Positions 30,501-38,611 are shown, counted from the first letter of the stretch. The stretch is 64,000 nucleotides of DNA from Kutzneria sp. CA-103260 (GCF_018263855.1 NZ_CP073318.1:8122001-8186000), one strand, 5' to 3'. Translations and numbers: made by a program. The notes: a model not told the origin generated them from the letters alone.

Positions 30501-30655
30501 CCGAAGAAGCTGCGGGTGAAGATCGGCCCCAGTTCCCGGCACTGCTTCATGGCGTCCTGGATCGGGGTGTTGGGCGAGGTCCCGATCACGTCGCCGACCA
30601 CTGGGATCCGGTTGGCCGGGTGCGGGAGGCCCGTGGTGTCCATCGAGGTTGTCAT
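27509..30655 (-). CDS. Self-sufficient cytochrome P450/NADPH-P450 reductase (CYP102, P450 BM3-type)
   Basis: This 1048-residue fusion carries a P450 domain (about 1-465), an FMN flavodoxin domain (about 485-640) and an FAD/NADPH reductase domain (about 660-1048). P450 marks are AGHETTSG in the I helix (272-279), ExxR as EALR (331-334) and the heme loop FKPFGTGERACIGRQ with C411. The reductase has HYSISSSAL for FAD and VSAGTGLAPFRGFI for NADPH. CYP102 enzymes hydroxylate fatty acids near the omega end without a partner protein. GDGLFTAFNDE near 89-99 corresponds to the F87 region of BM3. The PAS-LuxR gene at 30759 is divergent, 103 bp away, and is the probable regulator. Confidence 0.95.
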   Translation of the reverse strand: MTTSMDTTGLPHPANRIPVVGDVIGTSPNTPIQDAMKQCRELGPIFTRSFFGNDVVFVAGADMVAEVADEDRFAKHVAPSLARIRAIAGDGLFTAFNDEPNWQKAHDILLPAFSLQSMRGYHPAMLQVANRLIASWDEHLGRKPVEVVDDMTRLTLDTIGLTGFAFDFESFQRPDPHPFVQALVRGLAHAQAKARELPWIGPILNKGADEQFAKDAEFLAGVVDDVIRERKESGDTSTDDLLGLMLNAPHPTEGTVLDDTNIRNQVITFLIAGHETTSGALSFALHYLVKNPAVLAKAQAEVDALWGDQDSPQPSYEEVGKLRYVRQVLNEALRMWPTAAAFSREAIVDTTIGGHPIKKGQWVVVLAPMLHRDAVWGDNVEAFDPSRFDPEREKARPVHAFKPFGTGERACIGRQFALHEATLLLGMIIHRYRLLDTFNYQLKIKETLTLKPTGFRLDLARRTERVQPVQAAAAKEATQTAGRAKQGTTLTVLHGSNLGTCRAMARQLADEGEDRGFTAVAAPLDEFTGKLPTDGPVVVVAASYNGKPTDDAAQFVPWLNSATDDLSAVSYAVLGVGDRNWAATYQFIPTQLDARFAELGATRLVDRCEADASGDLTGDIEAWSDKLWGELLTKYGDPDAAPVVEDTSDRLYDVRVITGPVTAALDARYEVGPMTVLANSELVDVESPMGRSKRHLRIQLPEGVTYRTGDHLTVVPDNPEDLVARVAARFGLNLDLVVAINPRQKTRRAIPVDRPVTIRQLLTHFVELQNPATPAQIKVLAECNPCPPEKAALEAITETEQSLLELLEQNPACQLAPEMFLEMLSPIQARHYSISSSALAKPGEVELIVGVLSGPSRTGSGEFHGVSSYYLSRLAAGDQLRARVDPARAAFQAPADTTVPVIYVSAGTGLAPFRGFIGDRAVQAASGKELGAGLCYFGVRHPDVDYLHRAELEAAEQAGVISMRPAFSRAEVDGVKYVQDRIAADGDEVWAALEAGGRVYICGDGKGMAPAVREAFKTIHRAHGSGDDQEWLDGLIAEDRYVEDVWAG

Positions 30656-30732
30656 GGTGGTTCCCCAGGTCGTGAAGTCTTGATCGCTCCATATCAGCGT
30701 GGCAGCGGTGGCGGGTGCGCGCTACGAGAAGG

Positions 30733-30750
30733 ACTACAAGAACCTGTAGT
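30733..30750. promoter_or_regulatory. Operator-like dyad between P450 and PAS-LuxR genes
   Basis: ACTACA (30733-30738), a 6-nt spacer, and TGTAGT (30745-30750) form a perfect 6-bp inverted repeat 8 bp upstream of the GTG at 30759. Spacing fits a LuxR-type dimer. The divergent layout makes it a candidate site for the regulator acting on itself and on the P450. Confidence 0.6.
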
Positions 30751-30758
30751 TTTGCCCG

Positions 30759-31373
30759 GTGAGTGAAGCGGCGCACGGTCTGGGCGAGCTGCGGGCCGAG
30801 CAGCGCCGTGCCGGCATGTGGCGCAACCGCTTCCTCGCGCTGCTGGACCGCACCCCGGTGCCGACCGCGATCTGCCAGCTGGACGGCACCATCACCGTGG
30901 CCAATCCCGCGCTGGCCGAGGTCCTGGACACCCGGCCGTCCCAGCTGCGCGACCGGCACGTGCTGGAGTACTTCCAGCCCAAGGTCCGCCGGGACTTCGA
31001 CAAGCTGGTCGCCGGGCTGGAGCACGGTGGACGGGCCCGGCTCGTGATCGCCGTGCAGTTCCGCGGCGGCGCCGGCGAGCTCACCGTGCAGGCGGTGTCC
31101 GACGACGGCGGCTCGGGCCTGCTGATCACGCTGCGGATCACACCCGTACCCGCTGACGTGCAGCTTTCCGACCGCGAGTCGGAGATCCTGCGGCTGATCG
31201 CCGGCGGCGCGACCTCGGCGTCGGTCGCGGCCGAACTCGGCATCACCGGCGACGGCGTGAACTACCACCTGACCCGGCTCTCGGAGCGGCTGGGTGTGCC
31301 CAACCGCACCGCGCTGGTCGCCCGCGCTTACTCGTTGGGCTTGCTCGACCCCGCCTCGTGGCCGCCGCGCTAG
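30759..31373 (+). CDS. PAS-LuxR transcriptional regulator
   Basis: The 204-residue protein has a PAS sensor domain at about 22-125 (LDRTPVPTAICQLDGTITVANPALAEVL and YFQPKVRRDFDKLV) and a LuxR helix-turn-helix at about 136-200 (LSDRESEILRLIAGGATSASVAAELG, then YHLTRLSERLGVPNRTALVARA). PAS-LuxR proteins of this size control polyene biosynthesis in Streptomyces and may sense redox state or a small ligand. The GTG at 30759 is close to the dyad and lacks a clear ribosome site. The gene is divergent from the CYP102 gene, so a fatty-acid or redox signal feeding P450 expression is the natural inference. Confidence 0.87.
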   Translation: MSEAAHGLGELRAEQRRAGMWRNRFLALLDRTPVPTAICQLDGTITVANPALAEVLDTRPSQLRDRHVLEYFQPKVRRDFDKLVAGLEHGGRARLVIAVQFRGGAGELTVQAVSDDGGSGLLITLRITPVPADVQLSDRESEILRLIAGGATSASVAAELGITGDGVNYHLTRLSERLGVPNRTALVARAYSLGLLDPASWPPR

Positions 31374-31767
31374 CCCGATGTCACCGGAACGCCGGTACCG
31401 ACGGATAACCCAGCCCACTACGCTTTTTGGACTAGCCGGTCAGGATCGTGCCGACGCGCATCGTGCGCGATCCTGGCTGGCTTTCCCATATCCGCTGATC
31501 GGCGATCCGACCGAGTTTCCCGCACGCCTCCTCGATCTTGCGCCCCTCCCGCTCGGCGCCCCCACCCCGCCACCTCGCCCTAGATGCACTCGACCTCACC
31601 CGTTCCGGTGACCCCACCCCCGCCCTTTTCCGCCACATGTGGACCACATTCGACTCCCAGCGCCACCTGTGGACCGCAGGTGGCAAAAACCCGTGCGGGG
31701 GTCGCGATGTGTGCATGGAAGTGCGAGGCTGCCGATCAAGGGCGACGAGGCCGGAAGGTGGTAGCCG
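31374..31767. other. Intergenic region with hairpins, no gene seen
   Basis: These 394 bp lack a credible gene. A hairpin with CAGGATCG arms (31441-31448 and 31469-31476) probably terminates the PAS-LuxR transcript. A second short dyad, CCACCTG..CAGGTGG, lies near 31663-31681. The remainder should contain the promoter for the dehydrogenase gene; I cannot place it precisely. Confidence 0.5.
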
Positions 31768-32856
31768 ATGCCGTACGAGGTCGACGGGGTGGTGGCGTCC
31801 GGGAAGGGCGCGCCGGTGAGCGTGCAGCGGATCGTCGTGCCGGATCCGGGGCCGGGCGAGGTCGTGGTGAAGGTGCAGGCCTGCGGGGTCTGCCACACCG
31901 ACCTGCACTACCGCGAGGGCGGCATCAACGACGACTTCCCGTTCCTGCTGGGCCATGAGGCCTCGGGCGTGGTCGAGGTGGTCGGCGAGGGCGTGACCAG
32001 CGTCGAGCCGGGCGACTTCGTGATCCTGAACTGGCGCGCGGTGTGTGGCGACTGCCGGGCCTGCCGCCGGGGTCGGCCCTGGTACTGCTTCAACACGTTC
32101 AACGCGAGCCAGCCGATGACCCTCAAGGACGGCACGCCGCTGAGCAACGCGCTGGGCATCGGGGCGTTCGTGGAGAAGACGCTGGTGCACGCCGGCCAGT
32201 GCACGAAGGTCGATCCCCGGGTGAGCCCGGACGTGGCCGGCCTGCTGGGGTGCGGCGTGATGGCCGGCTTGGGCGCGGCGATCAACACCGGCGGTGTCAG
32301 CCGCGGCGACACGGTGGCGGTGATCGGCTGCGGCGGCGTGGGCAACGCGGCGGTGGCCGGGGCCCGGCTGGCCGGCGCGGCGAAGATCATCGCGGTGGAC
32401 GTGGACCAGCGGAAGTTGGACTGGGCCAAGGACTTCGGCGCCACCGACACGGTCAACGCCCGCGAGGGCGACGTGGTCGAAGCCATCCAGGGCCTGACCG
32501 GCGGCTTCGGCGCGGACGTGGTGATCGACGCGGTCGGCCGGCCCGAGACCTGGAAGCAGGCCTTCTACGGCCGCGACCTGGCCGGCACCGTGGTGCTGGT
32601 CGGCGTGCCCACCCCGGACATGACACTGGACATGCCGCTGATCGACTTCTTCGCCCGCGGCGGCTCGCTGAAGTCCTCCTGGTACGGCGACTGCCTGCCG
32701 TCCCGGGACTTCCCGACGTTGGTCGACCTGCACCTGCAGGGCCGGCTGCCGTTGGAGAAGTTCGTCACAGAGCGAATCGGACTCGGCGACGTAGAGCAGT
32801 CGTTCGAGCGCATGGGGCGAGGCGAAGTGCTGCGCAGCGTGGTCGTGTTCGACTAA
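31768..32856 (+). CDS. S-(hydroxymethyl)mycothiol dehydrogenase
   Basis: The 362-residue zinc-dependent MDR oxidises the mycothiol-formaldehyde adduct with NAD+, a detoxification step in actinobacteria. Catalytic zinc ligands lie in [10 protein letters not shown] (C39) and GHE (H63, E64). The structural zinc cysteines are C93, C96, C99 and C107 in [15 protein letters not shown]. The Rossmann motif is [20 protein letters not shown] near 183, and the end is [20 protein letters not shown]. Length and motifs match the MscR/AdhE2 group closely. The ATG at 31768 follows GGAAGGTGG. It precedes the cyclotransferase-like gene by 10 bp. Confidence 0.92.
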   Translation: MPYEVDGVVASGKGAPVSVQRIVVPDPGPGEVVVKVQACGVCHTDLHYREGGINDDFPFLLGHEASGVVEVVGEGVTSVEPGDFVILNWRAVCGDCRACRRGRPWYCFNTFNASQPMTLKDGTPLSNALGIGAFVEKTLVHAGQCTKVDPRVSPDVAGLLGCGVMAGLGAAINTGGVSRGDTVAVIGCGGVGNAAVAGARLAGAAKIIAVDVDQRKLDWAKDFGATDTVNAREGDVVEAIQGLTGGFGADVVIDAVGRPETWKQAFYGRDLAGTVVLVGVPTPDMTLDMPLIDFFARGGSLKSSWYGDCLPSRDFPTLVDLHLQGRLPLEKFVTERIGLGDVEQSFERMGRGEVLRSVVVFD

Positions 32857-32866
32857 TACTGAATAC

Positions 32867-33925
32867 GTGCGAGCACCGTTCGGCGACGAGGAGTTTCCCG
32901 CAGCGCCCTATCCGGGCGCCCGGCCGGACGTGTCGTTCGCACACCTGGACGGGGTCGGCGCGCCACTGCGACCGGACCGGCACAGCCCGGCCGGCTGGCG
33001 CGTCGACCACACCGGGGAGGACCTGGACGAGTGGCTGGCCGCCCGGGACGCGGCGCCGATGAGCAAGCGGGTGCCGGTGCTGGCCTACGGCTCCAACGCC
33101 TGCCCCTCGAAGATCACCTGGCTGCGGGAGTCGCTCGGCCTGGCCGGCCCGGTCGTGGTGCTGCGGGCCCGCTGCGAGGGCCTGGCCGCGGTGTGGGCCG
33201 CCGGCCTGCGCATGGTGGACGACCAGCGGCCGGCCACCCTGATGGCGGCCAAGGACGTGGTCGAGGAGCACGCGGTCTGGATGGCCGACCGCGAGCAGGT
33301 GCGGGTGCTGGACGCCTGTGAGGGCCGCGGCCGGCGTTACCGGCTGGCCAAGGTGCGCAGCGGCCGGGTCGTGCTGGACGACGGCTCGGTGGTGGACCGG
33401 GTGCTGGCCTACGTGGCCGAGGACCGGGTGCGCCAGCCGATCCTGGTCCGCGGCAAGCCGGTGCGCTGCGCCGACATGGACCAGGCGGCCGCACAGGGGC
33501 TGGTCGGCAACCGGGCCGGCAGCGACGGCCTGAAGGCGTCCACCGTGGACGGTGAGCCGAGTCCCGAGTCGTGGCCGAAGCGGGTTTTCGTCTACGGCAC
33601 GCTCCAGCCCGGACACGAGGCTTGGCACCTGCTGGAGCCGATGGTCACCGGCCGGCCGCGCCGGGCGGCGATCCGGGGCACGCTCTACGACACCGGAATG
33701 GGCTATCCGGCACTGGAACTCGCCGGCGAGGACTCGATCCCCGGCTGGGTGCTGCCGATCCGCTCCCCCGGCCGCGCACTGTCCACTTTGGACAAATACG
33801 AGGGGCCCGACTACCGGCGGATACGGGTCGTGCTGCCGGACGGCCTGGTGTGCTGGACCTACGTGTGGACCGAGCCGACCAAGGGCATGGCCGTGTTGCC
33901 GGCCGGGTGGCGGGCCTCGGCCTGA
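32867..33925 (+). CDS. Two-domain gamma-glutamylcyclotransferase-like protein
   Basis: The 352-residue product contains two GGCT-fold signatures. One is VPVLAYGSNACPSKITWL near residue 68, where YGSN is the substrate-loop motif. The other is VFVYGTLQPGHEAWHLL near 244. The first half has WMADREQVRVLDACEG and the second half TLDKYEGPDYRRIRVVL, the matching acid-containing helices. GGCT/AIG2 enzymes release 5-oxoproline from gamma-glutamyl compounds. The GTG at 32867 is 10 bp after the mycothiol dehydrogenase stop, so a link to thiol metabolism is possible. The duplicated-domain layout is uncommon, and one half may be non-catalytic. Confidence 0.82.
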   Translation: MRAPFGDEEFPAAPYPGARPDVSFAHLDGVGAPLRPDRHSPAGWRVDHTGEDLDEWLAARDAAPMSKRVPVLAYGSNACPSKITWLRESLGLAGPVVVLRARCEGLAAVWAAGLRMVDDQRPATLMAAKDVVEEHAVWMADREQVRVLDACEGRGRRYRLAKVRSGRVVLDDGSVVDRVLAYVAEDRVRQPILVRGKPVRCADMDQAAAQGLVGNRAGSDGLKASTVDGEPSPESWPKRVFVYGTLQPGHEAWHLLEPMVTGRPRRAAIRGTLYDTGMGYPALELAGEDSIPGWVLPIRSPGRALSTLDKYEGPDYRRIRVVLPDGLVCWTYVWTEPTKGMAVLPAGWRASA

Positions 33926-33995
33926 GCAGTTGCCGGATCAACCAAGGCAACCGAGGCCTTCTCGCGGGCGTCTGGGTGGTGGAGGTGGTCCACCC

Positions 33996-34484
33996 ATGTT
34001 CATCAACCGCGTTCTGGTCGCAACCGGAGTGCTCGCCGCGGCGGCGACAGTGCTCGCGCCGATCGCGTCCGCGCAGCCCGCAACCATCCGCTGCGACAAC
34101 ACCACGTTAGCCGCCGCGCTGGCCAGTCCCGACGCCGGCGCGGGCCAGCGCTACATCCAGTTCGTCGTCACCAACACCAGCCAGGCCACGTGCACGCTCT
34201 ACGGCCACGGCGGATTCGCGCTGGTCGGCGCACCGACCCAGCTGACCTGGACGGCCAACCCGGGCCCGAGCCTGATCACCCTGACCCCAGGCCAGCAGGC
34301 CGCGATGACCCTGCACTGGACGGCCGTCCCGGCCGACGACGAGCCCGGCGCCCAGTGCGAGCCCGTCGCCGCCACCGCGATCTCGATCCCGCCGGACGAG
34401 ACCCAGCCGCTGACCGTGGCCTGGACCGGCGGCCCCGTCTGCCAGCACGGCCGGATGGACGCCAGCGCTTACTACAAGCTGTGA
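33996..34484 (+). CDS. Secreted DUF4232-type protein
   Basis: The 162-residue product has a signal peptide (FINRVLVATGVLAAAATVLAPIASAQP). A beta-sandwich domain follows with the DUF4232 hallmarks: AGQRYIQFVVTNTSQATCTLYGHGGFALV near 48-76, a central LTPGQQAAMTLHW and two cysteines likely to form a disulphide (C64 and one near C151). These proteins are common, exported and of unknown function in actinobacteria. The ATG at 33996 follows GGAGGTGG. Confidence 0.83.
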   Translation: MFINRVLVATGVLAAAATVLAPIASAQPATIRCDNTTLAAALASPDAGAGQRYIQFVVTNTSQATCTLYGHGGFALVGAPTQLTWTANPGPSLITLTPGQQAAMTLHWTAVPADDEPGAQCEPVAATAISIPPDETQPLTVAWTGGPVCQHGRMDASAYYKL

Positions 34485-34503
34485 GATGTGCTGAAGTGGA
34501 CCG

Positions 34504-35313
34504 GTGATCCCACCGATCGAATGGACCCTGTCCGGACACGGCGGCGAGTTGGCGGCTCGCACCTGGCCCAATCCGGACGCCCGCTGGCTCGCCGTTCTCG
34601 TGCACGGGTACGGCGAGCACCTGGGGCGCTACCAGCACGTGGCCGACGCGCTGGTCGGCATGGGCGCGATGGTGGTCGGCGCCGACCTGGTGGGGCACGG
34701 CCGATCGGCCGGTGAACGGGCCCTGGTCGGCGACTTCGAGGACGTGGTGTCCGATGTGGACACCGTGCTGATGGCGGCCCTGGACGGGCACCCCGACCTA
34801 CCGGTGGTGCTCGTCGGGCACTCCCTCGGCGGCGCGATCGCCGTGCGCTACACGCAGCGACACCCGGGCAAGGTGGCCGCGATGGTGCTGTCGGCGCCGG
34901 TGCTCGGCACCTGGCCGGTGCTGGACCTGCTGGAGTACGACGACATCCCGGACACGCCGATCGACCCGGCGGTGCTGTCCCGTGACCCGTCGGTCGGCGC
35001 GGCCTACGCGGCCGACCCGCTGGTGTGGCACGGCCCGTTCAAGCGGCCCACGCTGGTGGCGCTGGACCAGCTGCTGCAGACGATCAGCTTCGACCACCCG
35101 CTCGGCGACGACCTGCCGGTGCTGTGGCTGCACGGCGACGGCGACGACCTGGTGGACCAGGCCGACACCCGGGCCGGCACCGACCGGGTGCGCGGGCTCG
35201 GCTTCGAGGAGCGCACCTACCCCGGGGCCCGGCACGAGCTGTTCAACGAGGTCAACCGGGACGAGGTGCTGACCGACGTGGCGGCCTTCACAGCCCGGGC
35301 GGTCAAGGGCTAG
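34504..35313 (+). CDS. Alpha/beta hydrolase, monoacylglycerol lipase-like
   Basis: The 269-residue protein matches the serine aminopeptidase S33/monoacylglycerol lipase family. It has AVLVHGYGEHLGRYQHVADAL (oxyanion HG), VVGADLVGHGRSAGERA, nucleophile elbow VLVGHSLGGAIAVRY (Ser near 115), LPVLWLHGDGDDLVDQ (Asp) and YPGARHELFNE (His), so the triad is complete. Family members hydrolyse monoacylglycerols or other esters. The GTG at 34504 is 19 bp after the DUF4232 gene. The next gene begins 11 bp downstream, so these may form one transcript. Confidence 0.87.
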   Translation: MIPPIEWTLSGHGGELAARTWPNPDARWLAVLVHGYGEHLGRYQHVADALVGMGAMVVGADLVGHGRSAGERALVGDFEDVVSDVDTVLMAALDGHPDLPVVLVGHSLGGAIAVRYTQRHPGKVAAMVLSAPVLGTWPVLDLLEYDDIPDTPIDPAVLSRDPSVGAAYAADPLVWHGPFKRPTLVALDQLLQTISFDHPLGDDLPVLWLHGDGDDLVDQADTRAGTDRVRGLGFEERTYPGARHELFNEVNRDEVLTDVAAFTARAVKG

Positions 35314-35324
35314 CGTCCGGTGTC

Positions 35325-36023
35325 GTGCAGCTGACGATCTCGACCCCGAACGGCCTCATCGACGGCTATCTCGCGGTCCCCTCGGTCGAGGTGTCCGGCG
35401 AGGGCCCCTGGCCCGGCGTTGTCGTGGTACACGACGTGCTGGGCTTCAACGACGACGTGCGGCAGATCGCCGGCCGGTTCGCCACCGCCGGATATGTCGC
35501 CATCGTCCCGAACCTGTACGCCCGTGGCGGCGCGCTGCGCTGCATCCGCGGCGTGTTCAAGTCCCTGAGCGCCGGCAGCGGGCCGGCTTTCGACGACATC
35601 GAGGCAGCCCGCAAGCTGATCGCCGGGCGGGGCGACTGCACCGGCAAGATCGGGGTGGTCGGGTTCTGCATGGGCGGCGGCTTCGCGCTGCTGACCGCGC
35701 CGCGCGGGTTCCAGGCCTCAGCGCCGTACTACGGCATGCTGCCCAAGGACTTGGCGCTGTTGGACGGGGCCTGCCCGGTGGTGGCCAGCTTCGGTCGCAA
35801 GGACCCCAGTCTCAAGGGCGCGGCGGTCAAGCTGGAGGCGGCGTTGGCGGAACGGGACATCCCGCACGACGTCAAGGAGTACGCCGAGGCCGGGCACAGC
35901 TTCGCCAACCGGCTGCCGGCCGCCGCGTTGAGCCGGGTGCTGGGTTTCGGCTACCACCACGAGTCGTCAGAGGACGCTTGGCGTCGTGTCCTGGCTTTCT
36001 TCCGGCAGCACCTCCGGAGTTGA
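35325..36023 (+). CDS. Dienelactone hydrolase family protein
   Basis: The 232-residue protein has the dienelactone hydrolase layout: PGVVVVHDVLGFNDDVRQIAGRFA near 28, nucleophile Cys in IGVVGFCMGGGFAL near 108, VASFGRKDPSL (Asp) and EYAEAGHSFANR (His). A Cys-His-Asp triad hydrolyses lactones from aromatic-ring breakdown, though many homologues act on other esters. The GTG at 35325 gives a good N-terminus (VQLTISTPNGLIDGYLAVP). The last 57 bp run antisense into the convergent VanZ-RDD gene, with no intergenic room for a terminator. Confidence 0.88.
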   Translation: MQLTISTPNGLIDGYLAVPSVEVSGEGPWPGVVVVHDVLGFNDDVRQIAGRFATAGYVAIVPNLYARGGALRCIRGVFKSLSAGSGPAFDDIEAARKLIAGRGDCTGKIGVVGFCMGGGFALLTAPRGFQASAPYYGMLPKDLALLDGACPVVASFGRKDPSLKGAAVKLEAALAERDIPHDVKEYAEAGHSFANRLPAAALSRVLGFGYHHESSEDAWRRVLAFFRQHLRS

Positions 36024-37223
36024 CGGCGGGGCCGCCTTCGTCGGGGGCAGCGCCACGTTGCGCACCCCCGACGCCAGCTCGTGCAGGCCGAGATGCCGGT
36101 TGTGCAGCCGGGCGAACAGCAGGAAACCGAGCGGGATCGCCACGCTGAGCAGCACCGCGAACGCCGCGAACGCGACCTCGCTGGGCCGTTCCTCGATGAT
36201 GCCGACCAGCGTCTCCAGCTTCAGGTTCTGCATGGCCTCCGCCACGCGTGCGGCCGACACCGCCACCACGACCACCGACAGCATGGCGACAAAAGTCAGT
36301 GGCACGAAGGCGATCGCGAGCAGCACCTCGCGCACCAGCAGCCGCCACGGCGCCGGGCGCTTGTCGTCGGAGTCCACCAAGCGCAGTCGCAGAATGTGCT
36401 TGCCGACCGTCGCCCCCGTCGCCCATGGCGCCAGCACGAACCAGACCACAAAAACCAGCAGCCCCACCAGGAACGCGCTGCCCAGTGACTGGCCGCCGAG
36501 CAGGTACCACACCCCCGCCGCGAACGGCAGGCAGCAGAAGAAGCCCACAGCGTCCAGCAGCAGCGCCAGCATCCGGCGGCCGAACGGCACCGGCACGCGA
36601 GCCAGCGCCCGGACGTCGATGCTGTCCAATGTGGGCAGCCAGCGGGTGACCGGGCCGGCCAGGAACCAGCCCAGCACGCAGCCCAGGGAGTTGACGATGA
36701 TGTCGTCCACGTCGAACAGCCGGTACGGGCAGGGGTAGATGCCCCACAGGCCAGTCAGCTGCGTGAACTCGAAGAAGCAGGCCACGCCCAGCCCGATCGC
36801 CGCGCTCGTCCAGAAGCCGCGGCGGAAGTGGTAGCGCAGGTACATGCCCAGCGGCAGCAGCAGAAGCAGGTTGAAGCCCGTCTCCCAGACCGCGGGGTTG
36901 TGCAGCACCAGGGCGTTCAGGCTGACGCTGCCCTTGGCTTCCTTCCAGATGTCCGAGAAGGTGTTGCCCGGCACCAACTGCGGGTTCCGGAAGTCCGCGT
37001 ACTTCACGCAGACGTCCACCTGCCGGCTCGGCAGCGGCACGATCACCAGGCAGAACGCCGCCAGCGAGTAGTAGAGGAAGCTCGCGAACGACAGCCCCCG
37101 CCATCCCGTCAGCACCCCGTGCCGCCGGTAGAGCACGATCGCCGTCGGCACGAACAACAGCATCGCCAGCAACGGAAACAGCAGCGCCGCGGTCCGGATC
37201 GGCAGCAGGTACGCGTTCACCAC
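35967..37223 (-). CDS. VanZ-like / RDD fusion membrane protein
   Basis: The 418-residue integral membrane protein has two parts. Residues 1-200 resemble VanZ: four or five hydrophobic segments with NLLLLLPLGMYLRYHFRRG, then FFEFTQLTGLWGIYPCPYRLFDVDDIIVNSLG. Residues 215-380 resemble RDD: RRMLALLLDAVGFF and ATGATVGKHILRLRLVD. The tail is hydrophilic and Pro-rich. VanZ relatives lower teicoplanin binding; RDD proteins have been linked to transport. The fused architecture is recurrent in actinobacteria, but its function is unproven. It overlaps the dienelactone hydrolase gene tail to tail. Confidence 0.85.
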   Translation of the reverse strand: MVNAYLLPIRTAALLFPLLAMLLFVPTAIVLYRRHGVLTGWRGLSFASFLYYSLAAFCLVIVPLPSRQVDVCVKYADFRNPQLVPGNTFSDIWKEAKGSVSLNALVLHNPAVWETGFNLLLLLPLGMYLRYHFRRGFWTSAAIGLGVACFFEFTQLTGLWGIYPCPYRLFDVDDIIVNSLGCVLGWFLAGPVTRWLPTLDSIDVRALARVPVPFGRRMLALLLDAVGFFCCLPFAAGVWYLLGGQSLGSAFLVGLLVFVVWFVLAPWATGATVGKHILRLRLVDSDDKRPAPWRLLVREVLLAIAFVPLTFVAMLSVVVVAVSAARVAEAMQNLKLETLVGIIEERPSEVAFAAFAVLLSVAIPLGFLLFARLHNRHLGLHELASGVRNVALPPTKAAPPSTPEVLPEESQDTTPSVL

Positions 37224-37278
37224 CCACCGAACTATACACAGAGGGAATAGCCGCGTTCCAGGTGAATCCGAGGTCCGC

Positions 37279-37746
37279 TCAGGACAGCGACAGCAGATCG
37301 ATCCGCACAGTGCCCGGCAGGTCGACCGTCAGCGTGTGGTCGTACACGCCGGTCGCCTTGTACTCACCGGATCCGTCCAGCTCGTAGGTGTGCACGGCCA
37401 GAGCCGTCGCACCGCTGGCCGGGCCCTCCACCCGCCAGTAGTGGCGGATACCGGCCTCCGCGTAGGCCAGCGGCTTCGCTCCACGGTCCTCGCGGCGAGA
37501 ACCCCGCGACACGACCTCCACCGCGAGCAGGACCGCCGACCCCGACACCGGCCGTGTCGTCAGCGGCACACCAGCGTCGAACACGACGACATCGAGGCTC
37601 AGGTGGTCATAGCCAGCTTCCTCCTCGCCGCTCCAGGGTACCGGAGCTGCGACGACGCAGATCCCGACGCAGCCCCGGCCCGGACGGGTGATCACCCGCC
37701 ACGGACGCGGCGTCAATCCCGCCCTGCTCCACCCACCCTCACACAT
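37279..37746 (-). pseudogene. Uma2-family nuclease-fold remnant (C-terminal half)
   Basis: The visible part matches the Uma2/DUF820 restriction-endonuclease-like core: HLSLDVVVFDAG, then LLAVEVVSRGSRREDRGAKPLAYAEAGIRHYWRVE, which is the E-V-x-S..D-R..K..Y-A-x-A-G-I pattern. A normal member has about 190 residues and begins with a segment such as L-T-V-E-x-Y; here the first 45 residues do not match anything expected. The ATG at 37746 is only a possible start. I treat it as a 5'-truncated gene, though a divergent short member is possible. Confidence 0.5.
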
Positions 37747-37780
37747 CGCCCGTCCCGCGCCTGGGGGACAATCGGGGGCG

Positions 37781-38611
37781 ATGGTGGAGCAGGACCTCAG
37801 GCTGCTGATCTCCGTGGTGGTCAGCGCCGAAGACGAGCGACAGGCCCATGACGCCTGCCGCGACCTCGTGGACCGGATCGGCGGCCGGGTCGTTGAGGCC
37901 GCGGACTGCTCGGACGAGGAACCCGGCTGCTGGTCGGTGACGATCGGCAAGGACCTGCCGGCGGTGCAGGTGCACAACGACGCGGCGGCGCTGGCCCGGT
38001 CGGTGCGGACGTTCGTGCGCGAGCTGGCCCCGGACTCGCCGCTGCCGAGGGTGTGCTGCGAGCCGCCGACGGCCTGGACGGTGCTGGACGACCCGGAGCT
38101 GATCGGCAAGCTGGTGGCCGGCGCGGAGCGGCTGCTGGTGGAGGCGTGGTCGGAGCAGGCCCCGTTCCAGCCGGCCAGCTACGAGGAGCCCAAGGCCCCG
38201 GAGCCGACCCCGGCCGAGCACACGACCCGGCTTCGGCTGCGGGTGGACGTGGCGGTGCAGCATCCGGCCGGCGCGCAGTGGCAGGCGCGGGCGCTGGCCA
38301 GCCGGGTCACCGAGGAGGCGGCCATCACCGAGGTCACGCAGGGTGGCGACGGCGTCTCGGTGCATCTCGATCTGGGCCGGTGGCCGCAGCCGCCGCAACA
38401 GGCGGTGACGGACGCGGCCGAGGCGCTGGGCCGTCCGGAGTGGTCGCCGATGGAGCTCAGACCCGACGGCACGGTGTCCCAGCGCTGGCTGGACCTGCTC
38501 CGGCCGACCTCCGGCATCACGTCGTTGGAGCTGGTCGCGGACCGGGTGGAGACCGAGGTGGCCTGGCCGACCGAGGACGAGCCCCCGGTCTGGCGGGAGC
38601 CCGGAAGTTGA
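37781..38611 (+). CDS. Conserved hypothetical protein
   Basis: I do not recognise a family for this 276-residue acidic, soluble protein. It has no signal peptide or membrane segment. The first 120 residues look like a small alpha-beta domain (DLRLLISVVVSAEDERQAHDACRDLVDRIGG, then WSVTIGKDLPAVQVHND). A Pro/Glu linker lies near 140-147 (EEPKAPEPTPAEH). The second half repeats a similar alpha-beta pattern (RLRLRVDVAVQHPAGAQWQARALASRVTEEA). The ATG at 37781 follows CGGGGGCG. It is 168 bp upstream of the small-protein/FtsK-like operon and may or may not belong to it. Confidence 0.7.
   Translation: MVEQDLRLLISVVVSAEDERQAHDACRDLVDRIGGRVVEAADCSDEEPGCWSVTIGKDLPAVQVHNDAAALARSVRTFVRELAPDSPLPRVCCEPPTAWTVLDDPELIGKLVAGAERLLVEAWSEQAPFQPASYEEPKAPEPTPAEHTTRLRLRVDVAVQHPAGAQWQARALASRVTEEAAITEVTQGGDGVSVHLDLGRWPQPPQQAVTDAAEALGRPEWSPMELRPDGTVSQRWLDLLRPTSGITSLELVADRVETEVAWPTEDEPPVWREPGS

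Noticed and set aside
28710-31418. A 902-codon leftward frame across the P450 gene and the divergent PAS-LuxR gene
   Set aside because: It covers the real P450 in another frame and reads antisense through the regulator; Arg/Gly/Pro-rich with no domain.
31538-31958. Short + strand frames before the mycothiol dehydrogenase gene
   Set aside because: They are Pro/Thr/Arg-rich, lack ribosome sites and overlap the real gene start.
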